From JBNKDD01 sp050288085 (GTDB taxonomy: Bacteria > Chloroflexota > Anaerolineae > Aggregatilineales > UBA3940): 19,143 nt of DNA. Positions 1 through 6,755 of this stretch are shown piece after piece. The translations under genes were made by a program, and so were the position numbers. The notes beneath the pieces were generated by a model that saw only the letters and a list, made by a program, of their open reading frames with translations, did no database searches and was not told the origin of the DNA. The stretch spans positions 1-19,143 of the forward strand of contig JBNKDD010000094.1 of assembly GCA_050288085.1 (NCBI GenBank). Direction: 5' to 3'. The stretch's first letter is position 1. Each line of letters begins with the position of its first letter.

Positions 1-27
1 GGAGCCGGAAGACAGCTAGCTGATTGA
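1..27 (+). other. possible 3' end of an upstream plus-strand gene
   Basis: All three plus-strand frames close within the first 27 bases (TAG at 17-19, TGA at 21-23, TGA at 25-27), immediately before a plus-strand terminator hairpin. This fits the tail of a gene entering from the left edge. The frame cannot be decided from so few codons. The product is unknown. Confidence 0.35.
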
Positions 28-28
28 A

Positions 29-54
29 GGGACACAGCACACCGTGTCCCTTTT
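29..54 (+). terminator. Rho-independent terminator
   Basis: A 7-bp stem GGGACAC/GTGTCCC with an 8-nt loop is followed by TTTT (51-54) and a further T-rich stretch. It would end a plus-strand gene entering from the left. Its T run overlaps the stop codon of the convergent tlpA-like gene (53-55). The minus side has only a weak T run (TTCAATC), so any bidirectional action would be weaker. Confidence 0.7.
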
Positions 55-556
55 AACTTTCTAACAGGGGCGTGATCATTTCCTCAAGGGCCTCAAGACT
101 GAGCGGGCCGGTATAGGTAAAAACTCTACTGCCATCCGGGCCCAGGACGATAGAGGTCGGCATTCCCTGTATCCCGCCGAAGTAATCAACAACAGTGCCA
201 TCTTCGTCCAGAAACACCGGGAAGGTATAGCCGCTCTCTGCAATAAAGCCCCTGGCCTGCACAGCACTTTCTCCCTCGTTGACAGCCAGTAAGATAAAGC
301 CTTGATCTTTGTGAGCGTCGTAGTAGGCTTGAAGATCGGGCATTTCCGCCCGGCAAGGCGGACACCAGGTTGCCCAGAAATTGACCAGCACCGTCTGGCC
401 TTCGTAGTCGGATAGATGATTGGTACTGCCATCCAGATTGTGCAGCGACAAATCATCCTGGGAATCTGACCCACCGCAGGCCACCAGGGTCAATGCTAGC
501 AAGAGAAACAAGGCCATCAAGCGCGGTAAACGTGCTTTTGTGTTCTGTTGTATCAT
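53..556 (-). CDS. TlpA/ResA-like thiol-disulfide oxidoreductase lipoprotein
   Basis: This is a membrane-anchored extracytoplasmic thioredoxin-fold protein of 167 aa that probably reduces disulfides in exported proteins or cytochrome c maturation clients. A positively charged N-terminus and hydrophobic stretch (residues about 12-26) end in a lipobox LVAC with C27 as the lipidated cysteine. The thioredoxin domain follows, with the active site WCPPC (C65, C68), the Glu after it (E71) seen in TlpA/ResA proteins, and the cis-proline loop GMPTS (P133). The ATG at 556 was chosen because GGAGTG lies about 7 nt upstream and the signal peptide begins there. The frame stays open to 619 but has no reason to start earlier. 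It is divergent from the MFS exporter. No cytochrome biogenesis genes are visible nearby, so the physiological partner is unknown. Confidence 0.88.
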   Translation of the reverse strand: MIQQNTKARLPRLMALFLLLALTLVACGGSDSQDDLSLHNLDGSTNHLSDYEGQTVLVNFWATWCPPCRAEMPDLQAYYDAHKDQGFILLAVNEGESAVQARGFIAESGYTFPVFLDEDGTVVDYFGGIQGMPTSIVLGPDGSRVFTYTGPLSLEALEEMITPLLES

Positions 557-646
557 AAACAACACTCCGTTTGAGGTGAGAGCCACATCCATCAAAAAGA
601 CGGGTTGGATCTCAATCATCTTACCATATCAGGGGGAAATGACCCT

Positions 647-2458
647 ATGGCTCAAGCAGATTCTACAGCGCGGCGGCCCGGCATCATTCTGGCATTGGTT
701 TGCCTGCCGGTGTTTATCGGCGCACTTGATCTGACCATTGTCTCAGCCTTCCTACCGGCGGTGATGGTTGATCTCCGCCTGCCGTTTCAAACCGCCGCCG
801 ATGATGCTGCCTGGGTGGTGAGCGGCTATTTGCTGGCCTACACCCTGAGCGTCGCTATGATGGGCCGCATCTCCGACCTGATAGGCCGCCGCCGGACTTA
901 CTTTATCGCCCTGCTGCTTTTCATCCTGGGGTCGTGGTTGGTGGCGGTCGCGGCTTTTGTCCCGGCGGGCTGGATGCGCACAATCTTCCGAACCATCCAG
1001 GGAGGGCGGCCCGACCAGGCGTTTATGGCCCTCTATGCCCTGATCGGCGGGCGGGTGATCCAGGCTTTAGGAGCCGGGGCGATGGTGCCGGTCAGCATGG
1101 CGCTGGTTGGTGACCTGTATCCACCTGAGCGCCGGGCAACGGCCCTGGGTGTGGTCGGGGCAGTCGATACGGCTGGATGGGTATTGGGGCATCTTTACGG
1201 CGGCCTGATGGTTCAGATCGTCGACTGGCCGGTGCTGTTCTGGATCAACATCCCGATCACAACCATCATCGCTATCATCACCTGGCGGCAGCTTCGCGGG
1301 GTAGCGGATTCATATGGAGAAGGCGGGTTAAAAATGCCCGCGCTGATCGCTATTCTGATCGGCGTTGGGGTGATCAATCTGCTGGGTCTGATCGCCCTGG
1401 GCAGGACCATTGAACCGGATTTATTGGACACTTTCACCAACCGGCTGCTTGGCTTAAAGTGGTTATCGAACCTGACGGCGCTGATCATGCTGGCGGCCAT
1501 CATCCTGGCCCTGGCTGGATCGCGGCGCGTTGGGAAACACAACCGCCCCGATTGGCCGGGCACGATTTTGCTGGCGCTGGTGTTGATCGGATTGAATGTC
1601 GGGCTGGGAGGCAACGGCGGCGAGATCAGTTTCAACCAGGATTTCACGGAGAGTCCGGCCTTTACTCCGGTATCAATCGCCGCACTGATCGTCGCTGGGG
1701 CTGCCCTGGTCGGATTCATCCTGGCCGAACGGTACAGCAAGAATCCGCTGTTCGCGTTGGGCCACTTCCGCGCCCGGAATATCTCACTGGCTTCGATCAT
1801 CAACCTGATGGTCGGCTTCTGCCTGATGGTCGGATTGGTGTCCGTACCCCTGTTTATCAATACGGTTGTCGCCACCGATCTGGATGAAGCGGCCCTGTTG
1901 AGTGGTATCTTGCTTGGCACGCTGACCATCCCCATGGCGATCTCCAGTATCCCCGGCGGCCTCTTGACCGAGAAGGTCGGCTATCGCATCCCGACCGCAT
2001 TAGGACTAGGGCTGGCAGCGGTGGGGTTTTACCTGGGGCGCACCTGGACACCCGATGTTTCCCGCACCACAATGGGGCTGCATATGGCATTGGCAGGGAT
2101 TGGATTAGGTCTGACCGTCGCGCCGATTGGCACGGCTGTGATCAACCTGGTTAAGGCGGAGGAACGGGGTATCGCTTCGGCGGTGGTGCTGGTGATGCGG
2201 CTGGTTGGGATGACGCTTGGAACCTCGATCATGACCAATTATGGACTGCGCCGTTCCAATCTATTGACCGGGCAGTTCCTCGCCAAACTGGGCGATTCAC
2301 CGGATGTTACAGCCCTGATCGATGCCGCCATGCAGGTCGCTACTATGGTCATCAATGAGATGTTATTGATCGCCGCCCTGGTCTGCCTGGCTGCCCTGAT
2401 CCCGGCCTTATTTATGCGCCCGCATGACACTTGGCAAGAGCCAGTGTCTAACGTATAG
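647..2458 (+). CDS. MFS drug/solute exporter, DHA2 (14-TM, EmrB/QacA-like)
   Basis: This 603-aa integral membrane protein is probably a proton-coupled exporter. Helix 1 holds the DHA2 motif GALDLTIVSAFLP (residues 25-37) with membrane-embedded D27. The loop after helix 2 holds MFS motif A, GRISDLIGRRR (73-83). ERRATALG (161-168) precedes helix 5. Helix 5 shows GWVLGHLYGG (177-186), where exporter motif C normally reads GxxxGPxxGG, so the conserved Pro is His here. An unusual 20-25 residue insertion (about 108-130) separates helices 3 and 4. Length and helix count fit the 14-TM DHA2 class. The ATG at 647 has a GGGGG ribosome site 10 nt upstream. A TTG at 605 in the same frame lacks support. 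Substrate cannot be told. No MarR/TetR regulator or membrane-fusion partner is adjacent. Confidence 0.88.
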   Translation: MAQADSTARRPGIILALVCLPVFIGALDLTIVSAFLPAVMVDLRLPFQTAADDAAWVVSGYLLAYTLSVAMMGRISDLIGRRRTYFIALLLFILGSWLVAVAAFVPAGWMRTIFRTIQGGRPDQAFMALYALIGGRVIQALGAGAMVPVSMALVGDLYPPERRATALGVVGAVDTAGWVLGHLYGGLMVQIVDWPVLFWINIPITTIIAIITWRQLRGVADSYGEGGLKMPALIAILIGVGVINLLGLIALGRTIEPDLLDTFTNRLLGLKWLSNLTALIMLAAIILALAGSRRVGKHNRPDWPGTILLALVLIGLNVGLGGNGGEISFNQDFTESPAFTPVSIAALIVAGAALVGFILAERYSKNPLFALGHFRARNISLASIINLMVGFCLMVGLVSVPLFINTVVATDLDEAALLSGILLGTLTIPMAISSIPGGLLTEKVGYRIPTALGLGLAAVGFYLGRTWTPDVSRTTMGLHMALAGIGLGLTVAPIGTAVINLVKAEERGIASAVVLVMRLVGMTLGTSIMTNYGLRRSNLLTGQFLAKLGDSPDVTALIDAAMQVATMVINEMLLIAALVCLAALIPALFMRPHDTWQEPVSNV

Positions 2459-2459
2459 T
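2431..2459 (+). promoter_or_regulatory. sigma-70-type promoter for the acidic protein gene
   Basis: A -35 TTGGCA (2431-2436), a 17-nt spacer and a -10 TATAGT (2454-2459) place a start near 2466, about 30 nt before the ATG at 2497. The -10 overlaps the MFS stop codon TAG (2456-2458). An imperfect inverted repeat with GACAC/GTGTC ends (2426-2448) covers the -35 element and could be an operator. Confidence 0.6.
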
Positions 2460-2496
2460 TGGATCATATACTCACCGATTGGAGGAGAAAACTCAC

Positions 2497-3012
2497 ATGT
2501 TCGCCGATGAAGAAATGGAAAAAGACGACAGCAGCGAGGAATCTGCTGAAGAAGAACAGGAGCAGCCCGCTGAAGAAGAGGTAGAACAGGACGATCAGCC
2601 CGCCGAAGAAAAAGCGAAAGACAGTGCTGATGATGCCTGGACAACAGCGCCGGACAAGGGGAAGGCCGCAGCCAAACCAAAGAAAAAAGCGGCAAAAGAG
2701 GAGAAAGCTGACGAGGGTTGGGCAGAGGCAGGCCGCCAGCCAACATCGCTGGCCTCAGCTACCGGCGAAAAGGAAAAGCCCGCCTCTAAAAAACCGGTCG
2801 TGGAAGTAACCCCGGCCTCATCCGAGTCAGAAGGCAGTGAGGAAAAATTCCCCAATTCGCTGCTGACCAAGATGGGAATTGAGGATCCAAAGACCCAGAA
2901 ATGGGTTCTGATCGGAGCCATCGTTCTGATCGTTCTGTGCTGCGCCTGCGTCTGCTGCGCCGCTGCTGCGGCGGCTGCCTCCTCATCAGGCGGATCTAAC
3001 TTCAATTTCTAA
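2497..3012 (+). CDS. hypothetical acidic, tail-anchored-like membrane protein with Cys/Ala-rich C-terminus
   Basis: I do not recognise this 171-aa protein. Residues 1-50 are extremely acidic (runs of E and D), followed by a basic Lys/Ala patch (about 55-70) and a Ser/Pro/Glu-rich stretch to about 120, all predicted to be disordered. A single hydrophobic helix follows (about 136-150). It runs into CCACVCC (148-154), an unbroken run of seven Ala (155-161) and a Ser/Gly tail ending in NFNF. With no signal peptide, the layout suggests a cytoplasmic acidic domain anchored by a C-terminal helix. The ATG at 2497 follows GGAGGAG by 9 nt. A promoter lies upstream and a terminator directly downstream, so it is probably a single-gene unit. 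The low-complexity composition makes homology calls unreliable. A scaffold or ion-binding surface protein is only a guess. Confidence 0.75.
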   Translation: MFADEEMEKDDSSEESAEEEQEQPAEEEVEQDDQPAEEKAKDSADDAWTTAPDKGKAAAKPKKKAAKEEKADEGWAEAGRQPTSLASATGEKEKPASKKPVVEVTPASSESEGSEEKFPNSLLTKMGIEDPKTQKWVLIGAIVLIVLCCACVCCAAAAAAASSSGGSNFNF

Positions 3013-3023
3013 TACGGTCACCA

Positions 3024-3056
3024 GGGGCATAGCATCATCCGGCTGTGTCCCTTTTT
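3024..3056 (+). terminator. Rho-independent terminator
   Basis: A 9-bp stem GGGGCATAG/CTGTGTCCC (two G-T wobbles) with a 10-nt loop is followed by TTTTTG. It begins 12 nt after the stop codon of the acidic protein gene and separates it from leuC. Confidence 0.75.
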
Positions 3057-3180
3057 GTTATCTCCTTCTGCCCACCACTCAATTTTATATCTGACGAGGC
3101 TGCCCTCTAGACGTGGCATGGATAGGGGATTCGGCGGTAAACTCTTCCGAACGACACTGGCACACACAGGAGGAGAGAAA

Positions 3181-4587
3181 ATGTCCGTGCCTCAAACACT
3201 GTTTGACAAAGTCTGGGAATCGCATGTCGTTACCCAGGAACCCGATTCGCCTGCTGTCCTTTATATTGACCTGCACCTGGTTCACGAGGTCACATCGCCG
3301 CAGGCTTTCACGGGATTACGTACCCGCAATTTGAAGGTGCGCCGACCGGATAAGACGGTCGCCACGATGGATCACTCAACGCCGACTACCGGTATTGGCC
3401 TGCCGATTATGGATCAACTGGCCGCCGCGCAGATCAAACAGCTTGAGGATAACTGCACCGAGTTTGATGTCCGCCTATACAATCTTACTTCTGAACAACG
3501 TGGCATCGTGCACGTGATCGGCCCAGAGCTTGGCCTTACCCAGCCGGGTATGACAATTGTGTGTGGAGACAGCCATACCTCAACACACGGAGCTTTCGGG
3601 GCATTGGCCTTCGGGATCGGCACCAGCGAGGTCGAACATGTGATGGCGACCCAGTGCCTCCTACAAAAACGCCCCAAGACCTTTGAAGTCCGGATCGATG
3701 GTGAGTTGGGCGAAGGGGTTTCGGCCAAGGATATCATCCTGGCGTTGATCGCCGAGATCGGAACCGGTGGGGGGACCGGGCACGTATTCGAATATCGAGG
3801 CGAGACTATCCGCGGCCTGAGCATGGAAGAGCGGATGACCATCTGCAACATGTCCATCGAGGGTGGAGCACGCGCCGGGATGATCGCACCCGACGACACG
3901 ACCTTCGAGTATCTGGCCGGGCGTGAATTCGTACCGAAAGGCGAAGCCTGGGATCAGGCGGTCGCTGCATGGCGGGAACTCCCCTCCGACGAGGACGCGG
4001 AGTTTGATCGCTCAATCGTGATCAACACTTCTGAGCTTGAGCCAATGCTCACCTATGGAACCAACCCCGGCATGGGCATCCCCGTCACCGGCAGGATTCC
4101 TGACCCGGATAACCTTTCTGACCCAGGGCAAAAAGCAGGGCTGGATAAGGCCCTCAAGTATATGGACCTCCAACCGGGAGAAACGCTCGCCGGGCGTAAG
4201 GTTGATGTGGTGTTCATCGGGTCGTGTACCAATTCGCGCATCTCCGATCTGCGATTGGCCGCCAGTGTAATGAAGGATCGTAAGGTGGCAGAGGGTGTAC
4301 ATGTACTGGTCGTGCCCGGATCACAGCAGATCAAACGGCAGGCTGAAGCCGAAGGGCTGGATCAGGTATTCAAAAATGCAGGGGCCGAATGGCGCGAGGC
4401 CGGTTGTTCGATGTGCATTGCGATGAACGGCGACCAGCTCGAACCGGGCCAATACGCGGTCAGCACCAGCAACCGCAATTTCGAAGGGCGTCAGGGCAAA
4501 GGTGGGCGCACCTTCCTGGCTTCACCCCTGACTGCTGCCGCCGCCGCCGTAACCGGCCAGGTGACCGACGTGCGGACGCTGCTGTAA
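3181..4587 (+). CDS. leuC: 3-isopropylmalate dehydratase large subunit
   Basis: This is the large subunit of the [4Fe-4S] enzyme that isomerises 2-isopropylmalate to 3-isopropylmalate in leucine synthesis. The 468-aa length matches the bacterial LeuC type (about 466-470). The aconitase-family landmarks VCGDSHTSTHGAFGALAFG (127-145) and GSCTNSR (347-353) are present, as is AGCSMCIAMN (407-416). The cluster ligands are C349, C409 and C412. The ATG at 3181 follows AGGAGGAG (3168-3175) by 5 nt. The frame is open from 3055 but nothing supports an earlier start. The required small subunit leuD is not in this window, nor are leuA or leuB, so the gene stands alone between two terminators. A homoaconitase or citramalate-pathway role cannot be excluded from one subunit, but LeuC fits best. 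Confidence 0.95.
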   Translation: MSVPQTLFDKVWESHVVTQEPDSPAVLYIDLHLVHEVTSPQAFTGLRTRNLKVRRPDKTVATMDHSTPTTGIGLPIMDQLAAAQIKQLEDNCTEFDVRLYNLTSEQRGIVHVIGPELGLTQPGMTIVCGDSHTSTHGAFGALAFGIGTSEVEHVMATQCLLQKRPKTFEVRIDGELGEGVSAKDIILALIAEIGTGGGTGHVFEYRGETIRGLSMEERMTICNMSIEGGARAGMIAPDDTTFEYLAGREFVPKGEAWDQAVAAWRELPSDEDAEFDRSIVINTSELEPMLTYGTNPGMGIPVTGRIPDPDNLSDPGQKAGLDKALKYMDLQPGETLAGRKVDVVFIGSCTNSRISDLRLAASVMKDRKVAEGVHVLVVPGSQQIKRQAEAEGLDQVFKNAGAEWREAGCSMCIAMNGDQLEPGQYAVSTSNRNFEGRQGKGGRTFLASPLTAAAAAVTGQVTDVRTLL

Positions 4588-4603
4588 AAAATTAACGAAA
4601 CGA

Positions 4604-4640
4604 AAAAACGGGCAGGTGAGTTTATTCACTGCCCGTTTTT
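4604..4640. terminator. bidirectional terminator between leuC and rpoD
   Basis: The arm AAAAACGGGCAG(G)TGA pairs with TCACTGCCCGTTTTT, with one bulged G and a short AT-rich loop. The flanking A and T runs make it work on both strands. It lies 17 nt after the leuC stop and 18 nt after the rpoD stop on the other strand. Confidence 0.85.
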
Positions 4641-4658
4641 GATTCCAGATTAGTTCTA

Positions 4659-5885
4659 TCAAATCAGATAATCTTTTAATTGACGGGAGCGCCGGGGATG
4701 GCGGAGGCGGCGAAGTGCCTTCCCTTCAATCTGCCGGATGCGCTCACGGGTCAGCCCGAACTTCTGGCCCACTTCTTCCAACGTGTAGCAGCGGCCATTC
4801 TGCAAACCAAATCGCAGCCGCAAAATCCGTGCTTCACGCGGGGTCAGAGTTGCCAGGACTTCTTCTACTTTTTCACGTAATAAATGGTCGGAAACGGTCT
4901 GGGTGGGGGTGGGGGTAGTATCATCCTCAATAAAGGAGCCGAGTTCGCTGTCCTCTTCTTCGCCAACCGGGTGCTCCAACGAGAGCGGCTGCCAGCTTAC
5001 CTTGAGCATCCATTGCACCTTGCGCGGTTCCAGGTCAAGGACAGAAGCGATCTCTTCCGGGGTGGGCTTGCGTCCGTTGGCCTGTTCAAGCTGGCGGGCC
5101 GTTTTATACAGGCGGCGGATGCGGTCGGACATGTGAACCGGGACCCGGATTGTCCGTCCCTGGTCGGCAATCGCTCGCGTAATTGTCTGGCGAATCCACC
5201 AGGTGGCATAAGTGCTGAACCGGTAGCCACGCCGGTAGTCAAACTTTTCGACCGCCTTCATCAGGCCGAGATTACCTTCTTGAATTAAGTCCAGGAAGGG
5301 AACACCCTGTCCCATATACTTCTTGGCGATGCTGACCACCAGGCGAGTATTGGCCTTGATCAGGTGCTCACGGGCAGCCCGCCCATCTTCAACCGTTTCG
5401 ATCAGCAGCAGCCGATCTTCTGGTGATACGGACCCGTTAGCAGAGTCCAGTTTATCGGCAGCAAACAAGCCCTCTTCCAGGCGGCGGGCTAGATCGACCT
5501 CTTCCTCATTGGTGAGCAAAGGCACCCGCGCCATCTCCTTCAGATACAGCCCAACCGTATCATCGGAAGAAACCCCATCCAGATCGAGGTCTTTGTCGGC
5601 GTCTATATCGATCAGATCTGAATGGTCAAGCAGATCGTTATCTTCGTCGTCTTCGTCAAGCTTGCCAAGCAGGGCCTTTTTGTCGAAAGGAACGTCGTCC
5701 TTGCCCTCGTAAATATCGACACCTGTGGCAATTAGAGCGAGGAAAATCTCCTCTGCCCGTTCCAGGCCGTCGTCATCATCGGGAACGGAATCGAGAATAT
5801 CATCTGTGGTAAGATAGCCTTGTACCTCCGATTTCTCTAAAAGATCGGTAACCAGCTCCAGGTCTTGATTATCACTGTAAGACAT
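4659..5885 (-). CDS. rpoD: RNA polymerase primary sigma factor (sigma-70)
   Basis: This 408-aa sigma factor directs core RNA polymerase to housekeeping promoters. A shortened region 1.1-like segment (about 10-60) is followed by an Asp/Glu-rich spacer (64-110). Region 1.2 follows (DDTVGLYLKEMARVPLLT, 108-125). Region 2 (about 170-255) contains the core-binding stretch FLDLIQEGNLGLMKAVEKFD and the -10 recognition/melting stretch YRFSTYATWWIRQTITRAIA (221-240). Region 3 covers about 257-330. Region 4.2 is a helix-turn-helix, YTLEEVGQKFGLTRERIRQI (367-386). All regions needed for a group 1 sigma are present. It is shorter than E. coli RpoD because the non-conserved region is reduced. The ATG at 5885 has GGAG 8 nt upstream. 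A group 2 paralog is possible, but the region 1.1 remnant and full region 4 favour the primary factor. Confidence 0.92.
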   Translation of the reverse strand: MSYSDNQDLELVTDLLEKSEVQGYLTTDDILDSVPDDDDGLERAEEIFLALIATGVDIYEGKDDVPFDKKALLGKLDEDDEDNDLLDHSDLIDIDADKDLDLDGVSSDDTVGLYLKEMARVPLLTNEEEVDLARRLEEGLFAADKLDSANGSVSPEDRLLLIETVEDGRAAREHLIKANTRLVVSIAKKYMGQGVPFLDLIQEGNLGLMKAVEKFDYRRGYRFSTYATWWIRQTITRAIADQGRTIRVPVHMSDRIRRLYKTARQLEQANGRKPTPEEIASVLDLEPRKVQWMLKVSWQPLSLEHPVGEEEDSELGSFIEDDTTPTPTQTVSDHLLREKVEEVLATLTPREARILRLRFGLQNGRCYTLEEVGQKFGLTRERIRQIEGKALRRLRHPRRSRQLKDYLI

Positions 5886-5919
5886 TCAAATAACTCCATC
5901 GCTACATAAACAACCGAAC

Positions 5920-5936
5920 TGTCAAGAACTTCTTGA
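5920..5936 (-). promoter_or_regulatory. 15-bp palindrome overlapping a consensus -35 before rpoD
   Basis: TCAAGAA-C-TTCTTGA (5922-5936) is a perfect 7-1-7 inverted repeat, 37-51 bases upstream of the rpoD ATG. Its end overlaps a consensus TTGACA on the minus strand (5920-5925). No good -10 lies at 16-18 nt spacing; the best candidate is TAGCGA at 15 nt. The promoter assignment is therefore weak, although the palindrome is clear and could be an operator. Confidence 0.4.
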
Positions 5937-5945
5937 ATATAAACG

Positions 5946-5966
5946 ACACCGATCCAAGATCGGTGT
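5946..5966 (-). terminator. hairpin after the DUF177 gene (possible weak terminator)
   Basis: A perfect 9-bp stem ACACCGATC/GATCGGTGT with a 3-nt loop begins 10 nt after the DUF177 stop codon. On the minus strand it is followed by CGTTTATATTC, a poor U tract. It may only partly stop transcription before rpoD, or act as an RNA end protector. Confidence 0.45.
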
Positions 5967-5976
5967 TATTCTCTGG

Positions 5977-6489
5977 TTAGTCTTCGAGCAATGTGCGCAG
6001 CAATGCAAGGCGAGGATCAATTGATTCACTTACACAATCGCAACTTCCCTCATTCAGATTACACCCACACTCCGGGCATAACCCTTTACAATCAGGATTG
6101 CAAAGAACTTGCATAGGAACACTCAGGATGCCTTCCTCCCGGAGGATGGGGGTGAGATCAATTGTGTCACCATCATCTATAACATAGGCTCCTGAATTAT
6201 CCAGCGTGAACAATTCAGATAACTCAACCTGGAAAGTGTAGAGAAGAGGTTTCAGGCAGCGAGTACATTCTGTGCCAGTTTTAGCTTCCAAAGTACCCTG
6301 AACCAGAATGCCTTGAGGCGTACGAGTTAGGCGTAACTTTCCAAGCAGATGACTGATAACCACATCCTCTGCTAGAAGTGTGCCGGGCTCATCGAAATCA
6401 AAATCTCGACTGTAGCCCGCACTCTCTTTAAGAAGGAAGCCAACATTTAATCGAAGTAGGCGACTGTCAGCTTTGTTTGACTTTTCCAC
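5977..6489 (-). CDS. DUF177 / YceD-family protein (23S rRNA accumulation protein)
   Basis: This small soluble protein (170 aa from the chosen start) belongs to the YceD/DUF177 family, linked in E. coli and plants to 23S rRNA accumulation. The family start LRLNVGFLLKE is near residue 12. A CxxC pair (C75, C78) lies in ECTRCLKPL. The C-terminal signature has C130, C134, C138, C141, C143, C150 and C152, followed by the closing DPRLALLRTLL (158-168), which suggests zinc binding. The open frame runs back to an ATG at 6660, but a near-consensus promoter (6544-6573) lies inside that extension. Translation must therefore begin downstream of it. GTG at 6489 gives a normal-length protein, and TTG at 6519 is an alternative. 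Neither has a clear ribosome site, so the start is uncertain. The rpmF gene that normally follows is missing; rpoD comes next. Confidence 0.85.
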   Translation of the reverse strand: MEKSNKADSRLLRLNVGFLLKESAGYSRDFDFDEPGTLLAEDVVISHLLGKLRLTRTPQGILVQGTLEAKTGTECTRCLKPLLYTFQVELSELFTLDNSGAYVIDDGDTIDLTPILREEGILSVPMQVLCNPDCKGLCPECGCNLNEGSCDCVSESIDPRLALLRTLLED

Positions 6490-6543
6490 AACCCATATAC
6501 CATGTTGATTAGATACCAATACCAGCAGAGGAGAAGTGCTAGA

Positions 6544-6573
6544 ATTATAACATAAGCCTAACAAACTGGTCAA
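6544..6573 (-). promoter_or_regulatory. sigma-70-type promoter for the DUF177 gene
   Basis: On the minus strand, -35 TTGACC (6568-6573), an 18-nt spacer and a perfect -10 TATAAT (6544-6549) predict a start near 6537. It lies within the upstream open extension of the DUF177 frame and shows that the longer ATG start at 6660 is unlikely. Confidence 0.7.
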
Positions 6574-6685
6574 GATTTTTACAAACTCTTGACATAATTC
6601 ATTAACATTCACGTAGTACTTTTGTACCCCATATCGACCAGAGAGGCTTTTAACCGTCAAAACTCGCTCTATGGCAGGGGGATTC

Positions 6686-6715
6686 TTGCCGTGTTCAATG
6701 GGGTATGGGTATGAT
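6686..6715 (+). promoter_or_regulatory. probable promoter of the pfkB-psuG unit
   Basis: TTGCCG (6686-6691), an 18-nt spacer and TATGAT (6710-6715) predict a start near 6722, about 34 nt before the TTG start codon at 6756. It is divergent from the DUF177 promoter. Confidence 0.5.
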
Positions 6716-6755
6716 ACACTATCATCATAACCAATTTCTCGGAGCGGAGGATAAA

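Noticed and set aside
1213..1935. 240-codon open frame on the minus strand inside the MFS gene
   Set aside because: It is antisense to a clearly coding MFS frame, lacks a ribosome site and resembles no family; it is a composition artefact.
2945..2985. GCN-rich tract that looks like a simple repeat
   Set aside because: It is the coding sequence for the Cys/Ala tail, with mixed codons, and is not a perfect nucleotide repeat.
2595..3005. 136-codon minus-strand frame opposite the acidic protein
   Set aside because: Ser/Ala/Phe low complexity arises from the antisense of Glu/Lys/Ala codons, and the promoter and ribosome site favour the plus strand.
3057..3180. Possible leucine leader, T-box or attenuator before leuC
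   Set aside because: Only about 124 bases are available, with no run of Leu codons in a short frame, no T-box consensus and no terminator-antiterminator pair. No convincing promoter was found either.
5323..5712. Ser-rich 129-codon plus-strand frame inside rpoD
   Set aside because: The serine and arginine runs are the antisense reading of Asp/Glu-rich sigma factor codons; no ribosome site or promoter.
6589..6615. Second plus-strand promoter starting with TTGACA upstream of the kinase gene
   Set aside because: The only -10 candidates (CGTAGT, TAGTAC) are poor or at 19-nt spacing; the 6686-6715 pair fits better.
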